Source: an uncultured Brachyspira sp.
Lineage (GTDB): Bacteria; Cyanobacteriota; Vampirovibrionia; Gastranaerophilales; Gastranaerophilaceae
Reading direction: 5' to 3'
Assembly (NCBI GenBank): GCA_900321895.1
Contig: ONYB01000160.1
Coordinates: 1 to 25,626, forward strand
Length of the DNA: 25,626 nt
The notes below the pieces were generated by a model, which did not search any database, was not told the origin of the DNA, and was given only the letters and a program-made list of their open reading frames with translations. Of the stretch, positions 6,533-14,078 are shown piece after piece. Position 1 is the first letter of the stretch. The number at the start of each line of letters is the position of its first letter. The position numbers and the translations under genes are program-made.

Positions 6533-8899
6533 ATGCAAATAAATAGAACCCAGTGTTTAATACGACAAAAACGAAAGGATTACGGGATACCAGCCCCTAA
6601 TCAGGAGTTTTTATCTCCAACTTCAAAACACTTGTCACAATTTAATAAATCGGATATTGAGAGACCTTTAAATAGAAATTCAGAGCAATTATCATTTAAA
6701 GGTCTTTCTGTATCTAAAGCACTCCACGGCTTGAAGTACAAAAAAGTAAACGATGTTGCTTACAGTAAAAAGGAATTTTTTGATTTTGCCGATGAATATA
6801 TGCAAAGTGCCAAAAACCTCTATACTCATTTGGAAAAATCTGAACTTTCAAAAAATATGATGAGTGTCGACAAAGACGGTAACATTATTCTTCATAAAAA
6901 GACAATTCCACATTTGATTTGGGACGGATTGGTTTATCCTGTCAAAATTCTTCCTGCTGATATGCTGAATGGTGCGGTTGAACTTTTGCAAAAATTCAAG
7001 CCGTTAAAAAAATGGGCTGATAAAGTTCACGAAAGACCTTTCTTCAAAAATATCAGACAACGTTCAAAACACGATTCAGAAATGAATGCTTTACGTGGGC
7101 TTTTTGAGGTTAAGGAAAAATATTACAACAATCCTAAATATACAAAGGATGAAGTAAAATCCGCAATTCATCAGTTTAAATTAAAAATGTTTAATCCGAA
7201 ATCCGGAAATTACGATACAAAACATGAAAGAGCATTAAACCGTTTGGTTTCAGGACTTCCGCCTGCCATATTCTTGGCAAACGATGCTTATAACCTTTCA
7301 AGAATGATGGACGACGATCCGAAACAAGCTTCTAAGGAAAAGAAAACAAGGTTCAAGCAAGAAACGGCACGTATTTTGACAAGCGGTTACTTGACTCTTG
7401 TAACTTTAGGAGCTCTTCAAAAATATATCAACAATTCAAAATCAGGTATTATGTTAATGACGGGTGCAACAGTTCTTGTGACCGAAATGTTCTCTCGTTT
7501 GTCTAACGGTAAACATATTACAAGACTTACTCCGGAAGAAGCAAGAAAAGAAAATCTTAAAAATAATGCTCCCGAAAAAGATATAAAACCGACAACAACC
7601 TTCAAAGGGGCTGAAATAAAACCGCAAACCCAACCAAAAGAACAACAAAAACCGTTGCTTTCAGTTGATACAATTTTGAAAGCGTCAGGTGTTGTGATTG
7701 CGACAGGATTTGGGCTTAAAGGTGCTCGAAAATTAATCAAACCTTTGGATAACGGTATTAAAGCTTTCCAAAAACCGTTTAAGGATTTTTACAAAAAGAT
7801 TTCTATCAATCCTGAATACCTTATGCCTGAAGAAAAATTCAACAAAATTATGGACAAGTTGGATGAAGCAGGTTTGAAGGATGAAGTTAAAGACTTTAAA
7901 AACTTAGTCGAAAAACTTAAAGTAACTAAAGAGGTTGATAAAAAAGTTGACGGAAATACTATAAAAGAGCAGGTTTCGTTTATTAATCTCGGGGCAAAAA
8001 ATAAGGGAGCTAAAATCGTAGCTGACTTTGTAATTGCTCCGTTCAAGTTTGCTTGGAATACTGTAACTTTGCCTTACAGATATACAAATCAGTTGGTTGA
8101 AGTTGTTGCGAAAAACTTCAAAAAAGCTCCTGTTTTGACGGAAGAGCAAGCTGCAAAAGCTGCCGAAAAAGCTGCAAAAGCTCGTAATGCAAAGGATATC
8201 GAAGCTTTGCAGTACGCACTCGACAGAATTGGCAAAGTGGCTCTTAACGGTAAAAAGACACCAAAAGAATTAAAAGATTTCGTGATGGATGCTATGTTGA
8301 AAGGGTTCAATGTAGATAGTATGTCAAGTATTTCAAACAGTGACCTTTCAAATTTAGCGAAAACCGCTGCGACAGCCGCAACTTTATGGTTCTTGATGAC
8401 TGATAACTACAACATGGTAATGCTCAAATCCAACGGTAACGATGTAGAAGGTGCAAAAACCAAATTTAAAGAACGTTTTGTGCAGGAAGGTTCGAGATTA
8501 TTTTATCAAACCTTGTTGATTGACTTGTTCAATTCGACATTCAGAAGCCAATATAACAGCTCGTTGTTTGGAATGAGCTGGATTACGTTGACGAATACAA
8601 CGCTGGGCGAATGGTTAACCAGAAAATCCGTCGGTGTTCCTGTCGGGGCTCATTCAAGAGATGAATTGATTGCCATTGAGGATAAACAGAATAATGCAAC
8701 AGGATTTTTGAAAGGTTATTATAACTTTATGCAACGTTTGACGGGTAAACGTTCGGTTAAAACGTACGAAGTAAATGCAAACACTCAAAAACCTGTGAAT
8801 ACTCCGGCTCAAGTCGCAGAGTTGGCACAACATACCGTAGCACCGCAAAATCTTCAATTTACAAACGATAGTATGTTGCAAAAGATGATTAAAGGTTAA
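6533..8899 (+). CDS. Large internally duplicated protein of unknown function (LSFKG motif)
   Basis: I do not recognise this 788-residue protein. I chose ATG 6533, which has GGGAAGGA 9 nt before it; an in-frame GTG at 6482 has no ribosome site. The N-terminus is polar and Asn/Gln-rich, then reads QLSFKGLSVSK. There is no classical signal peptide. Two similar halves can be seen. Half A (about 125-340) has WDGLVYPVK, then FLANDAYN (F247) and KTRFKQE (F274), then a hydrophobic stretch. Half B (about 490-715) has ADFVIAPFK, FLMTDNYN (F620), KTKFKER (F645) and another hydrophobic stretch. An Ala/Lys-rich helix (AAKAAEKAAKA) lies between. Several hydrophobic segments could be membrane-embedded or amphipathic. 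It stands alone between a terminator upstream and a bidirectional terminator downstream. Confidence 0.8.
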   Translation: MQINRTQCLIRQKRKDYGIPAPNQEFLSPTSKHLSQFNKSDIERPLNRNSEQLSFKGLSVSKALHGLKYKKVNDVAYSKKEFFDFADEYMQSAKNLYTHLEKSELSKNMMSVDKDGNIILHKKTIPHLIWDGLVYPVKILPADMLNGAVELLQKFKPLKKWADKVHERPFFKNIRQRSKHDSEMNALRGLFEVKEKYYNNPKYTKDEVKSAIHQFKLKMFNPKSGNYDTKHERALNRLVSGLPPAIFLANDAYNLSRMMDDDPKQASKEKKTRFKQETARILTSGYLTLVTLGALQKYINNSKSGIMLMTGATVLVTEMFSRLSNGKHITRLTPEEARKENLKNNAPEKDIKPTTTFKGAEIKPQTQPKEQQKPLLSVDTILKASGVVIATGFGLKGARKLIKPLDNGIKAFQKPFKDFYKKISINPEYLMPEEKFNKIMDKLDEAGLKDEVKDFKNLVEKLKVTKEVDKKVDGNTIKEQVSFINLGAKNKGAKIVADFVIAPFKFAWNTVTLPYRYTNQLVEVVAKNFKKAPVLTEEQAAKAAEKAAKARNAKDIEALQYALDRIGKVALNGKKTPKELKDFVMDAMLKGFNVDSMSSISNSDLSNLAKTAATAATLWFLMTDNYNMVMLKSNGNDVEGAKTKFKERFVQEGSRLFYQTLLIDLFNSTFRSQYNSSLFGMSWITLTNTTLGEWLTRKSVGVPVGAHSRDELIAIEDKQNNATGFLKGYYNFMQRLTGKRSVKTYEVNANTQKPVNTPAQVAELAQHTVAPQNLQFTNDSMLQKMIKG

Positions 8900-8900
8900 A

Positions 8901-8934
8901 AAAATGCCGTGAGCATATTGCCACGGCGTTTTTG
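8901..8934. terminator. Bidirectional terminator between convergent genes
   Basis: GCCGTG (8906-8911) pairs with CACGGC (8922-8927) around a 10-nt loop, with an A-run before and a T-run after. It can therefore end both the plus-strand LSFKG gene and the minus-strand ferritin-like gene, whose stop codon is at 8938. Confidence 0.8.
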
Positions 8935-8937
8935 TGT

Positions 8938-10248
8938 CTAAAACAATTCTTCAAAATTTGAGTTGTCAGGCATGTTTTCGTAATCCTTTACCGTGACTGT
9001 ATTAGGGGCTTGAGCTTCGGGTTCAAGACCTTTTGCAAGAAGTGCCGCTTGCTTTTGAACTAATTTTTTATCAGCAGAAACTATATCTCTGCCGAGGGTT
9101 GCACAGATATTTATAATTGTTTGTTCTGTCGGAGCTCCGTTTTCGCCGACTGTTTGTTGAACTTTGTAGCTTGCCCAATCCGGCGGTAGTTTGTCAATGG
9201 TTGTGTAGCCCATTTCTTCGGTGCCGTCTTGTCGTTTGTCGATTTCTGTTTCTAGTATGTTTGCGACATAATTTTTTTGGCTTTCAAAATGACAAGGTAA
9301 GAGGATTTCTGTGCCAATAAGTTCTTCCGCATCTCGCTTTTCGTGTTTCTCGAAAAATTCTGCCGCAATTTTGAGATGTTCAATTTCCATTGCGAGAAAT
9401 TCTTCCCAAACTTGTTTAATTTTTTCATCAACTTCATCTTTATAACAGTTGTAGTATGTGCAAACTTCAGTGAATTCGTGTAATACCCATTTTTCAAGCA
9501 TCGTTTCTGTCGGGTCAATTAAGGATTCATACATAGTTACGTGTTCTTCTTCTACGTCACAAATTTCGGCATAAGTTCTTCTTAAATCATCGTTTCCGTA
9601 CATAAATCCGTGTTCGGCGTAGTAGTTGTGGGTTTGTTGTTCGCCGGAAAGTAATGTTAAAATGTTAACTTTTGTTTGTGGTGAAGTTTTGGTTTTGTCA
9701 TAATGTTTACGAATTCTTATAGCATTACAGTTGTGGTGGTTTTGGGTTGGTCGTCCGATTATTACGTCAGTTTGGTGTTGCAAAATATCGTTTGGATTTT
9801 TCCCTTCCGTTAAATATGCCCATTGACTGTAGCGGTAAAGGTGGTCAAAGTCCTCAAGCAAACCAAAATTAAACGTTTCTCGAACATAATTATCAGGTTC
9901 GTTTTGTGCAAGCCAAGCTGTTAAGTCTACTGCAACCTGTTCATATCCGAGAGTTGTATCCAGTACTGTTTGGCAGGCAGGAGCAAGCCAATTAACGGTG
10001 TTTTGCTGGGTGTTTTCAATTTTTCTGATTTGTGCAATCTTTTTTACAAGTTCTAAATCGTCACAAGTTCTTCCGAAATGATGTTTGAAGTTCCAAGCTT
10101 CGGTTTCTATTCCGTTCATCAAAATCTGTCGAGTTCTGGTGTAACAATCAACTTCAACTCTGTTGTATGGCCTTTTTACAATATCGTGCCATGTCCTAAG
10201 TTGTTTATCAAAGGGAATTCCTTTTTCTTTTAATGCGTTAAAACTCAT
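8938..10248 (-). CDS. Double ferritin-like (diiron) domain protein
   Basis: A 436-residue soluble protein with two helical bundles of ferritin type. The second (about 190-300) carries a full diiron signature: E203 in SGEQQTH, E233xxH236 in VEEEHVTM, E258 in LHEFTEV, E288xxH291 in MEIEHLKI. The first (about 40-145) has E50, E103 in YEQVAV and E132/D133 with H136 in LEDFDHLY, a looser set. Such four-helix bundles bind two irons and serve in iron storage, peroxide reduction or oxidation chemistry. The C-terminal 130 residues are mixed and end in an acidic tail (NFEELF). AAAGGAG lies just before the ATG. It is followed convergently by a shared terminator. The family is clear by motif; the reaction is unknown. 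It lacks rubredoxin-like CxxC pairs, so it is not a classic rubrerythrin. Confidence 0.72.
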   Translation of the reverse strand: MSFNALKEKGIPFDKQLRTWHDIVKRPYNRVEVDCYTRTRQILMNGIETEAWNFKHHFGRTCDDLELVKKIAQIRKIENTQQNTVNWLAPACQTVLDTTLGYEQVAVDLTAWLAQNEPDNYVRETFNFGLLEDFDHLYRYSQWAYLTEGKNPNDILQHQTDVIIGRPTQNHHNCNAIRIRKHYDKTKTSPQTKVNILTLLSGEQQTHNYYAEHGFMYGNDDLRRTYAEICDVEEEHVTMYESLIDPTETMLEKWVLHEFTEVCTYYNCYKDEVDEKIKQVWEEFLAMEIEHLKIAAEFFEKHEKRDAEELIGTEILLPCHFESQKNYVANILETEIDKRQDGTEEMGYTTIDKLPPDWASYKVQQTVGENGAPTEQTIINICATLGRDIVSADKKLVQKQAALLAKGLEPEAQAPNTVTVKDYENMPDNSNFEELF

Positions 10249-10402
10249 ATATCTCCTTTCTAATCAATCGTTGAATTTTTCAACATTTAATTTATTGCGA
10301 AAAATATAAGTTTTTGCATTAGCCTTTTGGCGAATATGTCGTTTGGTCGCTAATCGGTATAAATAATAATTTGGCGAAAGTCTGTGTTTAGTGCGTTTTT
10401 AT
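10249..10402. other. Intergenic region upstream of the ferritin-like gene, with direct repeats
   Basis: This 154-bp gap holds two identical 9-bp direct repeats TTTGGCGAA (10326-10334 and 10370-10378), 44 bp apart, and a short inverted repeat GTTGAA-TTT-TTCAAC (10270-10284) near the ferritin-like start. No confident promoter or terminator was found. The repeats could be regulator sites for the ferritin-like gene. Confidence 0.3.
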
Positions 10403-10753
10403 TTATTCGTTGATGTGTTCAAGGGCTTTTTCTAATATCATTTTAACGTGGTGGTCGTTCAGGGAATAGTAAACATTTTTTCCGTTTTTTTCTGAACGTA
10501 CGAGTTTTGCTGTCTTGAGAACTTTTAATTGGTGCGAAACTGCAGATTTTGTCATATTCAACAGTACGGCAAGGTCGTTGACGCACATGTCACTTTCTTC
10601 CAATGCCCAAAGCAGTTGAATACGAGTGCTGTCGCCCATAACTTTAAAGAAATCCGAAAGATCATAGAGCATGTTCATTTCCGGCATGTTTGGTTTCACT
10701 TTTTCTACTATTTCAAGATTTGTTGCTTCGCAATCAGAACGTTTGTTTTCCAT
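10403..10753 (-). CDS. ArsR/SmtB-family metal-sensing repressor
   Basis: A 116-residue winged-helix repressor. The DNA-recognition helix lies in MTKSAVSHQLKVLK and the wing in VRSEKNGKNVYYSL. The alpha-5 metal site of SmtB/CzrA is complete with exact spacing: D100-x-H102, then H113 and E116 at the C-terminus. Cys57 and Asp60 in MCVNDL, with Cys8 near the N-terminus, resemble the alpha-3N site of SmtB/CadC. It should therefore sense Zn, Cd or similar soft/borderline metals and leave DNA when loaded. It is divergent from a metal-exporting P-type ATPase. Its promoter (10783-10811) carries operator O1 over the -35, implying autorepression. GGAG precedes the ATG. Which metal is the true inducer cannot be decided from sequence. 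Confidence 0.93.
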   Translation of the reverse strand: MENKRSDCEATNLEIVEKVKPNMPEMNMLYDLSDFFKVMGDSTRIQLLWALEESDMCVNDLAVLLNMTKSAVSHQLKVLKTAKLVRSEKNGKNVYYSLNDHHVKMILEKALEHINE

Positions 10754-10782
10754 TAAAATTCTCCAATATGTAATATAAATTC

Positions 10783-10811
10783 ATTTTACTATAAATTGAA
10801 TGATTGTTCAA
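10783..10811 (-). promoter_or_regulatory. Promoter of the ArsR-family repressor gene
   Basis: On the minus strand: TTGAAC (10806-10811), 17-bp spacer, TAAAAT (10783-10788). The -35 hexamer and spacer lie within operator O1, so repressor binding would block its own promoter. Confidence 0.65.
10796..10811. promoter_or_regulatory. ArsR operator O1
   Basis: TTGAATGATTGTTCAA, an inverted repeat of the TGAA-N6-TTCA type used by SmtB/CadC-like repressors. It overlaps the repressor gene's -35 element. Nearly identical to O2 and O3. Confidence 0.75.
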
Positions 10812-10848
10812 CTGTGTAACTGATTGTAAAAATAAATGCTTTATTGGG

Positions 10849-10878
10849 TTGACAGTTGAATGGTTGTTCAATTATAAT
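10849..10878 (+). promoter_or_regulatory. Promoter of the P-type ATPase gene
   Basis: A consensus TTGACA (10849-10854), 18-bp spacer and consensus TATAAT (10873-10878), about 42 nt before the ATG. Operator O2 fills the spacer, so the promoter is intrinsically strong and held off by the repressor. Confidence 0.85.
10856..10871. promoter_or_regulatory. ArsR operator O2
   Basis: TTGAATGGTTGTTCAA lies exactly between the -35 and -10 of the ATPase promoter, the usual place for SmtB/ArsR-type repression. Confidence 0.78.
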
Positions 10879-10888
10879 ATAGGTATAG

Positions 10889-10904
10889 TTGAATAGTTAT
10901 TCAA
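10889..10904. promoter_or_regulatory. ArsR operator O3
   Basis: TTGAATAGTTATTCAA, just downstream of the expected transcription start of the ATPase gene. It is 33 bp after O2 (about three helical turns), so dimers on both sites would lie on the same face. Confidence 0.7.
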
Positions 10905-10919
10905 TCGAAAGGCGAGTTT

Positions 10920-12791
10920 ATGTGTGAACATCATCACGAACACGAAGATGAAAATAAAAAATCCCCGCTGCTCAGGATTGGTTTGGCGATAGCTGTATTT
11001 TTATGCGGAACTTTTTTACCTGTCGAAGGGGTTGTAAAGTTTGCAGTATTCTTTGTCGCATACCTGATTGCGGGTGGTGATATTTTGTTGAAAGCCTTTC
11101 GAAATATTATAAAAGGTGAAGTTTTTGATGAAAATTTTTTAATGAGTATTGCGACCCTCGGGGCATTTTCTATAAAAGAATTTCCGGAAGCCGTTATGGT
11201 TATGATTTTATATCAAGTAGGAGAGTATTTTCAGGACAAAGCTGTTGACAAATCAAGAAAATCAATTTCTACATTAATGGATATCCGACCTGATTATGCC
11301 AATATTGAACAGAACGGCGAATTGGTTAAAAAATCCCCTGACGCTGTAAATGTCGGTGATGTGATTGTGGTAAAAACAGGTGAAAAAATTCCGCTTGACG
11401 GGGTTGTTGTGGACGGCAGTGCGGTTGTTGACACGTCAGCTTTGAGCGGGGAGTCTTTGCCGAGAAGTTTGAAAGTCGGTGATAATGCGATTAGCGGTTG
11501 TATTAATACAAACGGTGTTATAAAAATAAAAGTCAGCAAAAAGTTTGAGGAGTCTACCGTTTCTAAGATTTTGGAACTTGTGGAAAATGCTTCAAAAAAC
11601 AAATCTAAGGCAGAAAATTTTATTACAAAATTTGCAAAAATCTATACTCCTGCGGTTGTTTTGGGTGCGGTGTTGCTTGTCGTAATTCCATTGATGTTTG
11701 GAGGAGTGTTTAGTGTTTGGTTTCAGAGAGCCTTGACGTTTTTGGTAATTTCATGCCCTTGTGCGATAGTAATTTCAGTTCCGTTAGGCTTTTTTGCGGG
11801 AATTGGCGGAGCTTCAAGAGTCGGGATTTTAGTTAAAGGAAGTGCTTATGTTGAGGCACTTTCAAGACCTTATGCTGTTGTTTTTGACAAAACAGGAACA
11901 TTGACAAAAGGTTCGTTTGTTGTGACGGAATTCAATTCTGTAGGGATTTCAAAAGAAGAATTGATTGAAATTTCGGCGAAAGCGGAGGCTTATTCAAATC
12001 ACCCGATTGCACTTTCAATAAAGAAAGCATACGGCAAACCTATTGATAATCATGAAATTTCGGACGTTGAAGAGATTGCCGGAAATGGTGTGAAAGTGTT
12101 GTTGAACGGTGAGGAAATTCTTGTCGGTAATCTTAAATTAATGGAAAAATTCGGGGTGACCTGCAACGTTTCAAATGCCGTCGGAACAGTTGTTTATGTG
12201 GCAAAAAACAGGATTTTTGTTGGTTATATCGTGATTTCTGATGAGTTGAAAGATGATTCTGCAGAAGGGGTTAAAGTTCTCAAAAAACTCTGTGATAAGG
12301 TTGTGATGTTGAGCGGTGACGGATTTTCTGCGGTTCAAAATGTTGCACAAAAGCTTGGGATAGAGGATTTTTATGCACAGTTACTTCCTGAAAACAAAGT
12401 TGAAAAATTAGAGGAAATTATAGTTGAGAAACCTCGTAAAAAGAGTGTAATTTTTGTAGGTGACGGGATAAATGATGCTCCTGTTTTAATGCGTGCCGAT
12501 ATAGGTATTGCTATGGGCGGATTAGGTTCTGATGCTGCGATTGAAGCTGCAGATGTTGTGATTATGGACGATAAAATTTCAAAAGTTTCGCTTGCTATAA
12601 AATTATCAAAACGCACAATGACAATCGTTTTTCAAAACATTATTTTTGCTTTGGGAGTAAAGGCTTTGTTCCTGATTTGCGGTGCATTAGGGTTTGTCAC
12701 GATGTGGGGAGCTGTTTTTGCTGATGTCGGGGTTACTCTCATTGCTGTATTGAATTCATTAAGAGCATTATGGACGAAAAATAATAATTAA
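10920..12791 (+). CDS. P1B-type heavy-metal ATPase (Zn/Cd/Pb exporter)
   Basis: A 623-residue P-type ATPase. It starts with a short His/Glu-rich tail (MCEHHHEHEDE) and lacks the usual N-terminal HMA (CxxC) domain. The order is then membrane helices, actuator domain with SGES (176-179), ion-binding C279-P280-C281 in SCPCAIVIS, phosphorylation D323 in DKTGT, the SNHPIALS nucleotide site, and GDGINDAPVL in the hinge. The last helix reads ADVGVTLIAVLNSLR, whose Asp/Gly pattern fits the P1B-2 (Zn, Cd, Pb) group. It would pump these metals out of the cytoplasm at the cost of ATP. AAGGCGAG precedes the ATG. Expression is controlled by the divergent ArsR-family gene through O2 and O3. The short His tail in place of HMA domains is the main peculiarity. 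Confidence 0.94.
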   Translation: MCEHHHEHEDENKKSPLLRIGLAIAVFLCGTFLPVEGVVKFAVFFVAYLIAGGDILLKAFRNIIKGEVFDENFLMSIATLGAFSIKEFPEAVMVMILYQVGEYFQDKAVDKSRKSISTLMDIRPDYANIEQNGELVKKSPDAVNVGDVIVVKTGEKIPLDGVVVDGSAVVDTSALSGESLPRSLKVGDNAISGCINTNGVIKIKVSKKFEESTVSKILELVENASKNKSKAENFITKFAKIYTPAVVLGAVLLVVIPLMFGGVFSVWFQRALTFLVISCPCAIVISVPLGFFAGIGGASRVGILVKGSAYVEALSRPYAVVFDKTGTLTKGSFVVTEFNSVGISKEELIEISAKAEAYSNHPIALSIKKAYGKPIDNHEISDVEEIAGNGVKVLLNGEEILVGNLKLMEKFGVTCNVSNAVGTVVYVAKNRIFVGYIVISDELKDDSAEGVKVLKKLCDKVVMLSGDGFSAVQNVAQKLGIEDFYAQLLPENKVEKLEEIIVEKPRKKSVIFVGDGINDAPVLMRADIGIAMGGLGSDAAIEAADVVIMDDKISKVSLAIKLSKRTMTIVFQNIIFALGVKALFLICGALGFVTMWGAVFADVGVTLIAVLNSLRALWTKNNN

Positions 12792-12810
12792 TTTTTAAAA
12801 AATAACTACA

Positions 12811-12821
12811 TTGAATGGTTG
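12811..12821 (+). promoter_or_regulatory. Half-copy of the ArsR operator upstream of the RND operon
   Basis: TTGAATGGTTG is identical to the first 11 bp of operator O2, but the right half (TTCAA) is missing. It lies 19 bp before the -35 of the adaptor promoter. It may be a decayed or weak site. Confidence 0.35.
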
Positions 12822-12839
12822 ATAGTTTTCGGTATCATA

Positions 12840-12868
12840 TTGACAGGAAAGCGAAAATTCCGTAGGAT
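12840..12868 (+). promoter_or_regulatory. Promoter of the RND efflux operon
   Basis: Consensus TTGACA (12840-12845), 17-bp spacer, TAGGAT (12863-12868). Transcription would start near 12875, giving a leader of about 46 nt before the ATG at 12921. Confidence 0.65.
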
Positions 12869-12872
12869 TAGT

Positions 12873-12886
12873 GTAGAAAATTCTAC
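12873..12886. promoter_or_regulatory. Inverted repeat at the RND operon transcription start
   Basis: GTAGAA-AA-TTCTAC, a 6-2-6 inverted repeat at the predicted +1. It fits an operator for a dimeric repressor (TetR- or MarR-like size) or a small 5' mRNA hairpin. No regulator gene sits beside it. Confidence 0.4.
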
Positions 12887-12920
12887 TGTAATTGTATTAA
12901 GAATAAAATCGGAGAGTTAT

Positions 12921-14078
12921 ATGAAAATTAAGATGACCAGAAAAAAGTTGGCAATATTGATTTTGCTGATTATTGTCGTACCTATTATTTATAACAAAAC
13001 CTCGGGTTTGGTGACGGGGGTAATCCAGCGTCAAATGATGATGATGCCAAAAGAAGTTGAGGTTGACAATCCGCATATTGAGGAAGTGAATGTTTCTGCG
13101 GAATCTACGGGACGTGTTGAGGCGAAGTATTCCGTTGATTTGGTTGCGAGAGTTTCCGGATTTTTGACGGGCAAATATTTTAAAGAAGGGGATTTTGTCA
13201 AAAAGGGTCAGCTTTTGTTTCAGATTGATCCGAAAGAATATCAAATTGAGGTTAATAATGCACAGGCAAACGTTAATCAATACAGAGCATTGTTGAAGAA
13301 TTCTCAACAAGAATTGAACAGAGCGAATGCTCTTATAAAAGAAGATTTGATAAGCCGTTCCGATGTTGACCAGAGTTTGGCTATGCGAAATCAGAATAAA
13401 GCATTGATGGATGCGGCAAGACAACAGCTTGAACTTGCGAGAGTAAATTTGAGCTACACTTCCATAAAATCACCGATTGACGGAAGAATTGGCAAGGTTA
13501 ATATTACGGAAGGCAACTATGTAACTGCGACTTCGGGGGCTTTGGCAAATATTTCAAGTATTGACCCTGTTTATGTATCATTCAGCTTAAAGAGTGATGA
13601 TTTTGTAAAGCTTTTGAAGGCAAGTGAACAGTATAAAGATGTTCAAGTAAAAGTTCAGTTTGATGAAGGTTCTTGGTACGACAAAATCGGAAAAGTTAAT
13701 TTTGTTGATAACAAGATTGACAAAGATTCAGGTTCTGTAAGTATGCGTGCCGTGTTTGACAATTCAAAAGGGTGGTTAGTTCCGGGGGATTATATGAAAG
13801 TTTCGCTGGTTGCACCGAAGAAGGTTAAATTTATGACAGTTCCTCAATCTTGCACAAAGGGTGATGCGATGAGCGGTTATTATGTATGGACGGTTGAGGA
13901 CGGAAAAGCTGTTAGAAAAAATATTAAGGTTTCCGACTCAATTAATAATGAATGGGTGGTAAAAAGCGGACTTTTGCAATCCGATGTGGTTGTAACTTCG
14001 GGTATTCAAAGTATTGCAACAGAAGGTCAAAAGTTAAAAATTGTGACTAAAACAGAGAAAACTGCGGGTAAAAATTAA
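12921..14078 (+). CDS. RND efflux periplasmic adaptor (membrane fusion protein)
   Basis: A 385-residue HlyD/AcrA-type adaptor. I chose ATG 12921 because GGAGAG lies 7 nt before it; an upstream in-frame extension covers promoter sequence. An N-terminal hydrophobic helix (LAILILLIIVVPIIY) anchors it in the inner membrane; there is no lipobox cysteine. The lipoyl-like half-motifs are GFLTGKYFKEGDFVKKGQLL and SPIDGRIGKVNITEGNYV, separated by a long helical hairpin (about residues 100-165) that contacts the outer-membrane channel. Beta-barrel and membrane-proximal domains follow. Its last base is the first base of the pump gene's ATG (TAATG), so translation is coupled. It would bridge pump and TolC-like channel. 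Substrate is unknown. Confidence 0.93.
   Translation: MKIKMTRKKLAILILLIIVVPIIYNKTSGLVTGVIQRQMMMMPKEVEVDNPHIEEVNVSAESTGRVEAKYSVDLVARVSGFLTGKYFKEGDFVKKGQLLFQIDPKEYQIEVNNAQANVNQYRALLKNSQQELNRANALIKEDLISRSDVDQSLAMRNQNKALMDAARQQLELARVNLSYTSIKSPIDGRIGKVNITEGNYVTATSGALANISSIDPVYVSFSLKSDDFVKLLKASEQYKDVQVKVQFDEGSWYDKIGKVNFVDNKIDKDSGSVSMRAVFDNSKGWLVPGDYMKVSLVAPKKVKFMTVPQSCTKGDAMSGYYVWTVEDGKAVRKNIKVSDSINNEWVVKSGLLQSDVVVTSGIQSIATEGQKLKIVTKTEKTAGKN

Noticed and set aside
8131..8195. Coding repeat in the Ala/Lys-rich part of the LSFKG protein
   Set aside because: AAKAAEKAAKA is a short low-complexity helix; no true DNA repeat array is present.
10270..10284. Fourth ArsR operator near the ferritin-like gene
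   Set aside because: GTTGAA-TTT-TTCAAC looks similar but the arms are 3 bp apart, not the 6-bp spacing of TGAA-N6-TTCA seen in O1-O3.
12819..12920. 34-codon upstream extension of the RND adaptor
   Set aside because: It would cover the TTGACA/TAGGAT promoter and the palindrome. ATG 12921 has GGAGAG and begins directly before the membrane anchor.
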